Below are positions 41,894-50,599 of a stretch of DNA of 58,963 nt, piece by piece. Below the pieces are notes generated by a model. It worked only from the letters and a program-made list of their open reading frames with translations, made no database searches and was not told where the DNA came from. Numbering within the stretch: position 1 is the first letter of the stretch; each line of letters opens with the position of its first letter. The DNA comes from Acidobacteriota bacterium (GTDB lineage: Bacteria > Acidobacteriota > Blastocatellia > UBA7656). Both the position numbers and the translations under genes were made by a program. The DNA lies in NCBI GenBank assembly GCA_016201275.1, contig JACQDB010000002.1, forward strand, positions 1-58,963. The letters run 5' to 3'.

Positions 41894-43281
41894 TTCTTCA
41901 AACCGTCAACGATTTTGTGAAACTCCGCATCGTCGCGCAGCCCGTTGAAGGCCTCGTTCTTCTCAATCATTGCCGCATCCGAGAAGCCTTTGGCAACGGC
42001 GGTTTTCAAAGCTTCGAGAGCTTTTCGCTGATCGCCGTTCAACGCATAGGCGCGAGCCAGAGAGAAAAAAATTCCACCGCCGTCGGCTCTGACCAGCGCC
42101 GCGAGTTCCAGATTGGTCGCCGCTGCGTGATAATTTTTCTCGAACATCAGCGCTTGCGCGCCCTCGAAACAATTGGCGAAAAAGGTAGAGAGCGCCCGCC
42201 GCGTCACCAAGCGCTCGCTGGAATTTTCTTTGCCATCGGCCTGCTTTTTCAAAATGGCAATCGAGCTTTTCAGTTGCGACAAGGTGACGGCGCGATTGTC
42301 CACCTCTTTGAGCGCTTCTTTCAGGGTCAACAACTCGCGGATGATTTTCATCTGCTGCTGATCTTCGTCGCGCTGTTGTTTGAAGGCAGCTTTGACCGCC
42401 TTGTTGTCGCGCAACTGCTGCGCCTGATTTTCAAACTCCGTGACCTCGCGCAAGCCTTTGAAATCCGCCGCTATCTCCGCATAAATCGCATAAGCTTGAT
42501 ACCACTGCTGCGCCGCTTGCAACGCTTTCGCCTGCGCCCTTCTCTTCTTCAACAAGTCATCAATCAACAATTCGTTTTTGGGCGCTCTGGCATTTTTCAT
42601 CGCCTGCAATTCCATCCACTCTATGGCCTCTACGCACAAGGCGCTTGAGGCCCAACGATGATCGCCATCAAAAATCACGAGGCGATGCGGGATATTGAAA
42701 TCGTCCAAGGCGCGGTCGAGGGTGCGGAGTTCCGGCATATTAAAATCTTCGCTGCCGATGGTGGCAAAAAAAGCGAAGGGAAGAGTTTTCGACGGCGCGA
42801 TGTTTTGATGAAAGCCCGCGCCGCAGGCAATCACTCCGGCGATGCCCTGCAAACTGTAGGCAACCGCAGAGGCAACGCGTGCGCCGCCGGAAAAACCTGT
42901 CGTGTAAACGCGGTGGTTGTCTATGGCAAAGCGTTCGTGCGTGTCGTTCCACAATGTCGAAACGATTTTATTCAAGTTGACGCCGGGGCCGTTGCGCGAA
43001 TCGTTCGAGCCGATGACGATGTAACCGTATTGTTCAGCCGCCTCTTTGAAGTGCTGCACCGGCAACAAGCCGCGTGCGCCGGGGTCAAAGCCGTAGAGGA
43101 TCGGCCATTTTTTTTGCGCCGTATAATGCGAAGGCAGATACAGCGCATAGCTTACACTGGCGTCGGCTTTGCAGGTGACGTTTTCGATGACCTGGCCTGC
43201 GGCGAATGCTGCGGATTGATGGCCGAAAATTGTCAGCGGCAAGAAGAGAAAAAAGATGGTAAACAGGAAAATTGGTTTCAT
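41884..43281 (-). CDS. Secreted esterase-like protein with C-terminal helical repeats
   Basis: 465 residues from an ATG at 43281, with a signal peptide (MKPIFLFTIFFLFLPLTIF). The N-terminal about 220 residues look like an alpha/beta hydrolase of the PHB-depolymerase/feruloyl esterase kind: ILYGFDPGARGLLPV and nucleophile elbow YTTGFSGGARVAS (G-F-S-G-G). The C-terminal half is helical and TPR-like (AATNLELAALVRADGG, AYALNGDQRKALEALKTAV). Probably cleaves polymers or esters outside the cell. It is a fusion of two modules. Confidence 0.75.
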   Translation of the reverse strand: MKPIFLFTIFFLFLPLTIFGHQSAAFAAGQVIENVTCKADASVSYALYLPSHYTAQKKWPILYGFDPGARGLLPVQHFKEAAEQYGYIVIGSNDSRNGPGVNLNKIVSTLWNDTHERFAIDNHRVYTTGFSGGARVASAVAYSLQGIAGVIACGAGFHQNIAPSKTLPFAFFATIGSEDFNMPELRTLDRALDDFNIPHRLVIFDGDHRWASSALCVEAIEWMELQAMKNARAPKNELLIDDLLKKRRAQAKALQAAQQWYQAYAIYAEIAADFKGLREVTEFENQAQQLRDNKAVKAAFKQQRDEDQQQMKIIRELLTLKEALKEVDNRAVTLSQLKSSIAILKKQADGKENSSERLVTRRALSTFFANCFEGAQALMFEKNYHAAATNLELAALVRADGGGIFFSLARAYALNGDQRKALEALKTAVAKGFSDAAMIEKNEAFNGLRDDAEFHKIVDGLKKKP

Positions 43282-43514
43282 GGTGTTTGAACATTTTGAC
43301 GCGGGTTTCCGGCACACGGCGTAGGCGAAGGGGTCTGCGGCGCAGTGTAAATTCCCAGCGGCTTGCAACGGATGCAGCGCATGAAAACGGATGACCCGCG
43401 AACCTCTGCACCATCCGCCGCATTTGCTGGGAATTCACCTTGGAATCGCCTACGACTCAGCCTTCGGCGAGATTTTCAAACCACACGTCCACGGTGAAAT
43501 TCAGGCTGGCGGAA

Positions 43515-44702
43515 TTATTTTACCTCAACGAGGTGGCGGTCTGCATGGTTATTGGCGTAAGGAGTGATGAGCGTCGAGTCGCGTTCGGTGGGTTGTTCGC
43601 GGCCTTGCGTATCACGGGCGCGAGCGGTGATTTCATAAACGCCTGCCATCGTCGGCGTCCACTCGAAAGACCACAAACGCCAAGCGAACGGCGCGTGATC
43701 TTCTCCAAGTTGTGCTTCAACCCAGCTTCTGCCGCGATTGAAACTCAATTCGACTTTGTTGATTTCGGCATCGCCGTTTGTCCATGCCGCGCCGACGATT
43801 TGCACGGGCGCAAGCGCCAGCGTTTGTTGATTCGTGGGGCGGGCGATTTGCGACTTGATACGCATTTCGTGAAGTTCGTTGCGAAAGATTTGGCCGTTGA
43901 TGCGCCGCGCTTCATAGTAGCGTTCGGTGTGATAAAAACCTTTGAAGACTTCGCGGCTGACGACGATTCGCTTCAACCACTTCACCGAATCCATTGCATA
44001 AAAGCCTGGAATCAAGGCACGCAAAGGGCCGCCGTGAATTGCCGGAAGTAATTCGTCATTCATCTTGAAGGCAAGCAAGGTATTTTGCTCGAGCGCTTTT
44101 TTTATCGGGATGCTACGTGCATAAGCAGGCACATTGATGCCACCGGCTTCAAGTTCCGCGCCACCGTCTGCGCCCGTGAGTATGATTTCGATGGCATCCG
44201 AGCGCAGGCCACAAGCTTCGAGCAATGCGCCCAATCTGACACCCGTCCAGCGCGCATTCGAGACGCCGCCCCAGCCTACGGGATTGCCTGAGCATTCGAG
44301 CGTAGCGATTTGTTGTTGAGATGGGAGGCGCAAAATTTCTTCCAGCGTAAAGCGGCGTGGGCGTTCGACTGCGCCGGTAATTTCCAGAGTCCAGCGCGAC
44401 GCTTCGATTTTCGGTATGCCGAAATGCGAACGCACAAAAAATTCCGCCGTAGGCGTCATCCAACTGTTGAGTGCGGCAAACAAAAAAGCGCGCGAGTGCG
44501 GCGCGTTCGCCATGGCCACTGGCGGCTGCTGCGCCAAGAGCAGCGCTTGCGGATTGCCGATTGCGGATTTCGGATTAGCGCCCAAAGATTTAAGCGAAAA
44601 GGCCAGCCCCGCAGGCAAGGCGGCAAGGCGCGCCAGAAACTCGCGGCGCGAGGTGTCGGATAATGAACTCGGGTCTTGGACAGGCGGTGAAGGAAACTTC
44701 AT
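43515..44702 (-). CDS. Sulfite-oxidase-like molybdopterin enzyme, Tat-exported
   Basis: 395 residues from an ATG at 44702. Twin-arginine signal (SRREFLARLAALPAGLAFS) followed by the molybdopterin domain: ATLECSGNPVGWGG carries the cysteine that binds molybdenum, then WTGVRLGALL, and the C-terminal dimer domain (PVQIVGAAWTNGDAEINKVE). Related to SorA/YedY-type sulfite oxidases. The haem subunit is not adjacent. The natural substrate may be sulfite or a protein methionine-sulfoxide, not certain. Confidence 0.85.
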   Translation of the reverse strand: MKFPSPPVQDPSSLSDTSRREFLARLAALPAGLAFSLKSLGANPKSAIGNPQALLLAQQPPVAMANAPHSRAFLFAALNSWMTPTAEFFVRSHFGIPKIEASRWTLEITGAVERPRRFTLEEILRLPSQQQIATLECSGNPVGWGGVSNARWTGVRLGALLEACGLRSDAIEIILTGADGGAELEAGGINVPAYARSIPIKKALEQNTLLAFKMNDELLPAIHGGPLRALIPGFYAMDSVKWLKRIVVSREVFKGFYHTERYYEARRINGQIFRNELHEMRIKSQIARPTNQQTLALAPVQIVGAAWTNGDAEINKVELSFNRGRSWVEAQLGEDHAPFAWRLWSFEWTPTMAGVYEITARARDTQGREQPTERDSTLITPYANNHADRHLVEVK

Positions 44703-44832
44703 ATCGTTTGCTTGCCAGATAGAAAATAAAAGCCGATTTGAATTTACCTCATCATCTGAGTACACTCAACAGCGCGCCGTGGCTATAATCATTGATTCAA
44801 TCGTCGCTGACGCGAAATCAATGGGTTCATCG

Positions 44833-44860
44833 TTAGTCCAGTCTTAAAAGACTGGGCTAA
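44833..44860. repeat. Short hairpin in a divergent intergenic region
   Basis: 13-bp arms (TTAGTCCAGTCTT, complement with one G/U-type change) with a 2-nt loop. It sits between divergent promoters, so it is not a terminator for either gene. Nothing else recognised in 44,703-45,016. Confidence 0.5.
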
Positions 44861-45016
44861 ATTCATAACGTCGCTACGCAACACACGGATGCAGGCGTTT
44901 TCGATCCAAGTATTGCTGTAGGCTTTTCATATTTAATTCACGGACTGTTTTCTATATCGCAATGAAATATCCGCCGACATCGGCAGAATGAATTTGAAAC
45001 ATCCGCGAGGTCATCC

Positions 45017-46723
45017 ATGAAAAAACTCCGATATACGCTACTCTTCATTGCCGTTTTCAGTTTTCTCTCGTTGCTCGTTGCGCCTTCGCACGGCATCGCG
45101 CAGGGACAACAACCGGCGACCGCGCCGACCGGCTTGCCGGTTAGCGCCAAGCTTGAACAGATGGTGCCGATGCGTGATGGTGTCAAACTCGCTACCAATA
45201 TTTTTTTGCCGCAAGGCAGCGGCCCCTTCCCTGTCGTCTTGCAGCGCACCCCTTATGGCAAGGACTCGTTCAGTCAAGGCGTCGCCGCATGGAATAAAGC
45301 CGGATTCGCTTATGTGGTGCAGGATTCACGCGGCAAAGGCAAGAGCGAGGGCGTCTATCATCCCTTTGTCGAAGACCCGCAGGATGGTTTCGACACCGTT
45401 GAATGGTTGGCCAAACAGAGTTGGTCAACCGGCAAAATCGGTATGTACGGGGCGTCGGCTATGGGCATAGCCGCGAACCTTGCCGCTATGGAAAACCCGC
45501 CGCACTTGACCGCCGCTTTTGTGATGGTGGCGCGGTCGAGCATCTATCATCAATCGGCGTTTATGGGCGGCGTGTTTCGCAAAGAGTTGAATGAAATCTG
45601 GCTCAAACGCCAAGGCGCAGTAGATGTTTTGCTGGAGACTTTCAAACACGCTGTTTATGACGGCGCGTATGACTCGAACGAAATGTCGAAACATTGGCAA
45701 CAGATTCACATACCCATGTACAACTACGGCGGCTGGTACGACATTTTTTCCGAAGGCAATATTCAAAACTTCCTCGGCCTGCAAAAGAATGGCGCGAAGG
45801 GCGCGGCAGGCAATCAGAAATTAATCTTAGGGCCGTGGGCGCACGGGCAAGTCGAAGAGGTGAAATATCCGGCCAACTCCAGCGTCGGAATATTCGGCGG
45901 CAAACTGTCCACCGACCTGGCGATTCGCTGGTTTGAATATTGGTTGAAAGGCCAGCAAAACGGCATCATGAACGAGCCGCCGGTTCGCTATTATGTGATG
46001 GGCGATGTGACCGATGCGAAAGCGCCGGGCAATGAATGGCGCACCGCCGCCAGTTGGCCGCCGCCAGCAAAAATCACTTCTTACTACTTGAGCGCTAATG
46101 GCGGCCTTGCTACGGCGCAACCACCAGAGGCGAACAGCAGCGACACCTATCAATACGATCCGAAGAATCCGGTGCCGACGATTGGCGGCGCAAATCTCAA
46201 CATTAAAAAAGGGCCTATGGATCAACGCGCCATTGGCGACCGCAAAGATGTGTTGAAGTATCAAACGCCGGTCTTGAGCGCGCCGCTTGAAGTGACGGGT
46301 AAAGTGAGCGTCGAATTGTTCGTCGAATCGGACGCCCCCGATACCGATTTCATGGCCAAGCTGGTTGATGTGTACCCGGACGGAACCGAGCGTCTGGTCT
46401 TGGATTCGGCCTTCCGTGTGCGCTTCCGCGAAGGCTTTAACAAAGAAGTTTTCATGAAAAAGGGTGAGGTTTATAAAATCACCATAGACCTCTGGAACAC
46501 CAGCTTGATTTTCAACAAAGGTCATCGCCTGGCCATTCACATCAGCAGTTCAAACGACCCGCGCTTTGACCCAAATCCCAATACCGGCAAGCCGCTGCGC
46601 GCCGATAGCGAAACCCGCGTAGCGACCAACACCATTCATCACAGCCGCGCTTATGCGTCGCGGGCGCTGTTGCCGATTGTGCCGATGGACAACAAGCGAC
46701 CCTTAGCCGCAATGACCAGATGA
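45017..46723 (+). CDS. CocE/NonD-family X-Pro dipeptidyl-peptidase-like hydrolase
   Basis: 568 residues. Signal peptide (YTLLFIAVFSFLSLLVA) and GAGG ribosome binding site. Serine hydrolase with an alpha/beta core: MRDGVKLATNIFLPQG, VVQDSRGKGKSEGVY, nucleophile GMYGASAMGIAAN, and the His in LGPWAHGQVEE. The C-terminal jelly-roll region (VSVELFVESDAPDTDFMAKL) is typical of CocE. Hydrolyses peptides, esters or acylated lactams; substrate unknown. Confidence 0.86.
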   Translation: MKKLRYTLLFIAVFSFLSLLVAPSHGIAQGQQPATAPTGLPVSAKLEQMVPMRDGVKLATNIFLPQGSGPFPVVLQRTPYGKDSFSQGVAAWNKAGFAYVVQDSRGKGKSEGVYHPFVEDPQDGFDTVEWLAKQSWSTGKIGMYGASAMGIAANLAAMENPPHLTAAFVMVARSSIYHQSAFMGGVFRKELNEIWLKRQGAVDVLLETFKHAVYDGAYDSNEMSKHWQQIHIPMYNYGGWYDIFSEGNIQNFLGLQKNGAKGAAGNQKLILGPWAHGQVEEVKYPANSSVGIFGGKLSTDLAIRWFEYWLKGQQNGIMNEPPVRYYVMGDVTDAKAPGNEWRTAASWPPPAKITSYYLSANGGLATAQPPEANSSDTYQYDPKNPVPTIGGANLNIKKGPMDQRAIGDRKDVLKYQTPVLSAPLEVTGKVSVELFVESDAPDTDFMAKLVDVYPDGTERLVLDSAFRVRFREGFNKEVFMKKGEVYKITIDLWNTSLIFNKGHRLAIHISSSNDPRFDPNPNTGKPLRADSETRVATNTIHHSRAYASRALLPIVPMDNKRPLAAMTR

Positions 46724-46770
46724 GGGCGGATTGGGTTGATGAATAAGCGCAACAGCAAAAAATCTCGCTC

Positions 46771-46826
46771 CGTTTAGAAGGGGACTCTGACCGCCCGGAC
46801 TCGCGGTCAGAGTCCCCTTCTAAACG
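46771..46826. repeat. Hairpin repeat (24-bp arms)
   Basis: Arms CGTTTAGAAGGGGACTCTG... (46771-46794) and complement (46803-46826) are perfect, loop CCGGACTC. It follows the CocE gene by 47 bp. The core GGGACTCTGACCGC resembles the arms at 38,584 and 49,527 (GCGGTCTSTGAYC), so these hairpins look like a dispersed family. Confidence 0.6.
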
Positions 46827-46906
46827 ATAAGTGATGCAGTATGATTGCCCGGAGGTGAAATTCATTTATGTTCAATGCGGGCGCTTTAACATTTCGGGAG
46901 TTTGCC

Positions 46907-48119
46907 ATGCGCGAGCCTCTGCCCTTAGCCACTATTCACAACGCGGTGTTGGAATTTTTGCGCGGACGCGATGATGCCGCAGTGTTTGGCGCGCAAGCGG
47001 TCAACGCTTATGTTGATGCACCGCGTATGGCTCAAGGTATAGATTTGCTGTCAACACGAGCGCCGGAGTTGGCGGCAGAATTACGCGACCATCTCAATCA
47101 TAAATTTCATATCGCCGTGCGGATCAGAGAAATTGGAGAAGGGCGTGGGTATCGCTTATCTCGACTTTGTACATTTTTCAGAGGCGAACCGAGCTTGCCA
47201 ATCCCCCCGATGGCAATCGGGGGATGGTTAAAGCCCAACCTACGCAACGCCGTGCAGCCTCAACTAATCCCCCCGACGGCAGTTGGGGGATAGTTAAAGT
47301 TCAGCCTACAAAACGCTGCCAACGAGAAACGAATCCCCCCAACGGCAGTTGGGGGATGCTTAAAGTCCAACCTTGCCCGAGGCTCAAGGCTGGACTTTAA
47401 GCATCCCCCAACTGCCGTTGGGGGGATTGCAAAAAAACTGTGCTTGCTGGGTGTGTAGGCTGGACTTTAAGCATCCCCCAACTGCCGTTGGGGGGATTCA
47501 GGCGAATGGCCAAACCGCTTCGGCTCTCCGTTGGGGGGATTCAGATGAATGGCCAAACCGCCTCGGCTCTCCGTTGGGGGATTCAGACGAATTGCCTAAC
47601 TGCCTCGGCTCGCAGTTGCTAGATTTTTCAGCGGCGCAGCAGCCCGATTTCATTGGCTTTTTCAGCACCTAGAATTATTGCCCCTCAGATTGTTGAGGTG
47701 AGGTTCAATCATTCCAAGCGCAAACCGCAACGTCAGCGCTTGATTGGTGTGGTTCAATTTGAAATTGTACAAAGTCGAGCTTATATCAGGTGCAGAAATC
47801 CGGCAATCGCCATTTGATTGACCTCAGACCAGTGGCAGCCTTGCCCTCCACGCGACGCATAGAAGAGGTTTTGGTCATTGCTCCGGCAGATTTGATTGCC
47901 GGTAAAGTGATCGCTTTTCATCAAAGGCGCGGCAAACCGAAAGCCGGAACTGATTGGCGTGACCTTGCTATGTTGCTGCTGGCTTTTCCTGATTTGAAAA
48001 ATGAAACGGGATTGGTTACGGAGCGCTTGAAAGCGGCAGGCGTCGAGCCGGCCATCTTTCAGGTATGGCGCGATTTGGTGGCGCAAGACATACAGCCCGA
48101 AACTGACGACGAATTTTGA
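46907..48119 (+). pseudogene. AbiEii-type nucleotidyltransferase gene split by a 620-bp element
   Basis: The 5' part (46,907-47,159, from ATG 46907 with GGGAG upstream) encodes GAQAVNAYVDAPRMAQGIDL and LRDHLNHKFHIAVRIREIG, ending GEGRGYRL. The 3' part (47,780-48,119) resumes with YQVQKSGNRHLIDLRPVAAL and EVLVIAPADLIAGKVIAFHQ. Removing 620 bp plus one CTTAT copy restores one frame: GGG-TAT-CGC-TTA-TAT-CAG. In the catalytic DxD the first Asp is Gly (QGIDLL), so activity may have been lost before or after the insertion. The ATG-less 3' part might still be made from a GTG at 47790. Confidence 0.82.
47160..47779. mobile_element. 620-bp non-coding element with 14-bp terminal inverted repeats
   Basis: Ends CTCGACTTTGTACA and its complement, flanked by CTTAT on both sides (47155-47159, 47780-47784), a 5-bp target duplication. 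The interior has about five palindromic units of the type AATCCCCCC..GGCAGTTGGGGGAT joined to GCTTAAAGTCCARCC: three forward (47200-47240, 47266-47306, 47332-47372) and two reverse (47388-47428, 47458-47498). Then come two complete and one partial 43-bp tandem units (GTTGGGGGGATTCAG...; 47487, 47530, 47573). No transposase, so it is a non-autonomous element carrying a nested array. Confidence 0.82.
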
Positions 48120-48214
48120 AAGTCCGGCTGAGTGATAAAAATCAATCTGAGCAAAGACCAATTCAATTGCTCACCGTTGTCGGTTTAAATCTTCTTCGCG
48201 TGTGGAAATCATCA

Positions 48215-49531
48215 ATGAAATCAATACGAATTCGCATCCTCCTCAATCTCGTCGCCGTGTGCTTGCTGGTATTTTTTGCCGCTAATGTTCAAGCGCGGGC
48301 GCAAGGCGTTTTCAAAGTTGGCACAGGCCGCCGCGACATCACGCCGCAAGAGCCTGTGCCGATGTGGGGCTACGGGGTGCGTCACGATATGTTGTCGCAA
48401 GGCACGCTCGACCGGTTATATGCAGTCGCTTTGGTCTTGCAGGTGGGCGAGAAAAAACTCGCCATCGTCGGCATGGATATGGGACGCGCCCCGGCTGAAC
48501 GCTCTTTGCAAATCATTCGCCAACGCCTCAAGGCCGAAGCCGGTATTGATTATTCGTTCATCGCCGGTTCGCATTCGCATCACACGCCGGTTGTGGAATT
48601 GAGCGATGAAGCAGGTAAAGGCAAAGGCCGCTTCGCTGCGTCGCTGCGTTACTACACACAGATGGAAGACGGCATCGTAGCGGCGGTGTTGGAAGCCAAC
48701 GCCAAACTTGTAGCGGCAAAGATGGCGACCGGCGCAGTGAAACTCGAAGGCTTCAATCGCAATCGTCATACGAAGCTTGAGCCGAAACCTTCCGATAAAG
48801 ATTTAGCGGTGATGCGTTTTGACGATATGAATGGCAAACCGCTGGCGATTCTTGTCAACTTCGCCGCGCACCCGACGACCATACCGGCTTTAACTTTGAA
48901 GTTTTCCGCCGATTACGTTGGCGCTATGAAAGCGGCTGTCGAAAAAGAGATGAACGCGACGACCATTTTCATGCAGGGTGCGTCGGGCGATCAATCAGTT
49001 AATGAAGGCGAAAACAAAGGCTATCAAGCGTTCGGCCAAGCGCTCGGACGCGAAGTGGTGAAACTCGCCGCATCGCTGAAAACCGAAGTCGTCGCCAAGC
49101 CTTCGCTCGCAGTCAAAGAAGAGCGCTTCACGTTTTCTTCGCGCGTGGATTTCAAAAATCCTCTAGTGATGGCGGCCTATCAAAAAGCCTTCTTCGCGGA
49201 ATTGATTCCGAATTTTGCCGATGAATATCAAGACGGGATTCGTCCGCGTTTGACGGTGGCGTTGTTGAATCAAGAGATTGCTTTGGTAGGCGCGTCGGGC
49301 GAATTCTTCAGCAATCATGCCATACGCCTCAAAGAGCGGACGCGCCTCAAACAGCTTTTCTTTTTCGGTTACGCCAACGGTTATCATCAATACTTTCCGA
49401 CCATCGAAGCGGTAGCCGAAGGCGGCTACGGCGCAGACAATGCTGTGTCACCGGTCGAAATCGGCGCAGGCGAAAAGTTAATGAATACGGCACTGGTGTG
49501 GATTTACCAGCTGCTCGGCAAAATAAAATGA
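48215..49531 (+). CDS. Neutral/alkaline ceramidase-like secreted protein
   Basis: 438 residues from ATG 48215 with a signal peptide (ILLNLVAVCLLVFFAANVQA). N-terminal domain of neutral ceramidases: GTGRRDITPQEPVPMWGYG, later SHSHHTPVVELS (metal His), GFNRNRHTK, NFAAHPTTIPAL. The usual C-terminal domain is shorter here. Members cleave amide bonds of sphingolipids or other substrates. It ends at a hairpin that covers its stop codon. Confidence 0.82.
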   Translation: MKSIRIRILLNLVAVCLLVFFAANVQARAQGVFKVGTGRRDITPQEPVPMWGYGVRHDMLSQGTLDRLYAVALVLQVGEKKLAIVGMDMGRAPAERSLQIIRQRLKAEAGIDYSFIAGSHSHHTPVVELSDEAGKGKGRFAASLRYYTQMEDGIVAAVLEANAKLVAAKMATGAVKLEGFNRNRHTKLEPKPSDKDLAVMRFDDMNGKPLAILVNFAAHPTTIPALTLKFSADYVGAMKAAVEKEMNATTIFMQGASGDQSVNEGENKGYQAFGQALGREVVKLAASLKTEVVAKPSLAVKEERFTFSSRVDFKNPLVMAAYQKAFFAELIPNFADEYQDGIRPRLTVALLNQEIALVGASGEFFSNHAIRLKERTRLKQLFFFGYANGYHQYFPTIEAVAEGGYGADNAVSPVEIGAGEKLMNTALVWIYQLLGKIK

Positions 49532-49600
49532 GCGCCGTTTAGAGGCGGTCTCTGACCACCGGAAGGCGCGATCAAAGACCGCCTCTAAACGGCGCTCATT
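49527..49600. terminator. Long hairpin between convergent genes, covering a stop codon
   Basis: 29-bp arms (49527-49555 and 49572-49600; AATGAGCGCCGTTTAGAGGC...) with a single mismatch. The left arm contains the ceramidase-like stop codon (49529-49531) and the right arm ends 25 bp before the convergent peroxiredoxin gene end. Likely a bidirectional terminator. Confidence 0.65.
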
Positions 49601-49624
49601 CTATAGGGTTTCGCCGCCGTTTGC

Positions 49625-50263
49625 TTACTCTTTGTTGGGTTGCGGAGTGACGCGCAGATATGGCTTGAGAGTTTTCCAGCCTTTCGGGAATTTCGCTTTC
49701 GCATCTTCATCCGAGAGCGCCGGAACGATGATCACATCGTCGCCTTCCTTCCAGTTCACCGGCGTTGCGACGCTGTAATTGGCAGTCAATTGCAGCGAGT
49801 CAATGACGCGCAGAATCTCGTCAAAGTTGCGCCCGGTGCTGGCCGGATAGGTAATCATCAATTTCACTTTTTTGTCCGGCCCGATGACATAGACCGAACG
49901 CACCGTGAAGGTGTCGTTGGCATTCGGGTGAATCATATCGTAGAGGTCGGAAACTTTGCGGTCGGCGTCGGCTATCACCGGAAAATTCAACGCCGTGCCT
50001 TGCGTCTCGGCGATGTCGCCGGCCCAAGCTTTGTGCGAATCCACCGGGTCAACACTCAAGCCAATAACCTTGACGTTGCGTTTATCGAATTCCGGTTTCA
50101 AGCGCGCCGCCGCGCCCAATTCCGTCGTGCATACCGGGGTAAAATCTTTCGGGTGTGAAAACAGAACTCCCCAACTGTCGCCAAGCCAGTCGTGAAAATG
50201 AATCGCTCCGTCGGTGGTTTCAGCGGTAAAATCGGGGGCGGTATCGCCTAATCTGATAGACAT
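49625..50263 (-). CDS. 1-Cys peroxiredoxin (Prx6 type)
   Basis: 212 residues. Starts MSIRLGDTAPDFTAET, catalytic HPKDFTPVCTTELG (peroxidatic Cys), and the Prx6 C-terminal extension (VNWKEGDDVIIVPALSDEDA). Reduces peroxides in the cytosol. AAAGGATG precedes the start; an ATG 9 bp earlier is possible. Confidence 0.9.
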   Translation of the reverse strand: MSIRLGDTAPDFTAETTDGAIHFHDWLGDSWGVLFSHPKDFTPVCTTELGAAARLKPEFDKRNVKVIGLSVDPVDSHKAWAGDIAETQGTALNFPVIADADRKVSDLYDMIHPNANDTFTVRSVYVIGPDKKVKLMITYPASTGRNFDEILRVIDSLQLTANYSVATPVNWKEGDDVIIVPALSDEDAKAKFPKGWKTLKPYLRVTPQPNKE

Positions 50264-50447
50264 AATTTTCATCCTTTCGTTAAAAAAAATCATTGGTTCA
50301 GCCGGACCTTGCGACTACAAAAGCCGCCGCCGGTTTGGTTTGGTAATCATAGCAGTTTTGCTTTCGGCTGCCAGCAAAAATCCTCGTCGCGGCACTACCA
50401 ATCAACCATCAAGGCCAGATGATCGGCAAAAAACCAAAAACATTTTC

Positions 50448-50544
50448 TTATAGCGGGTTGCAGAGGTGGCGATTGGTTGAGAAGCAGTCGGAGACTGCCT
50501 CTCAACCAGATATTGTAGTCGTAGGCAAATGAAATACGCTATAA
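50448..50544. mobile_element. TTATAGCG-ended MITE, copy 2 (97 bp)
   Basis: Inverted copy of the element at 38,545, with the same ends and flanking phrases. It lies between the peroxiredoxin start and the class V aminotransferase end. Its internal hairpin (GGTTGAGAAGCAGTC... ) is shorter and less perfect. Confidence 0.7.
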
Positions 50545-50599
50545 GGTAGAGCAATGGGCTGTGCATCAATACAACCCGCGTTGCAAGATCATCGAAAAA

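Noticed and set aside
47200-47613. Array of repeats that at first looks like a CRISPR
   Set aside because: Units face both ways, are adjacent or spaced irregularly, and the spacers are not uniform or unique. Ends and target duplication show a transposable element instead.
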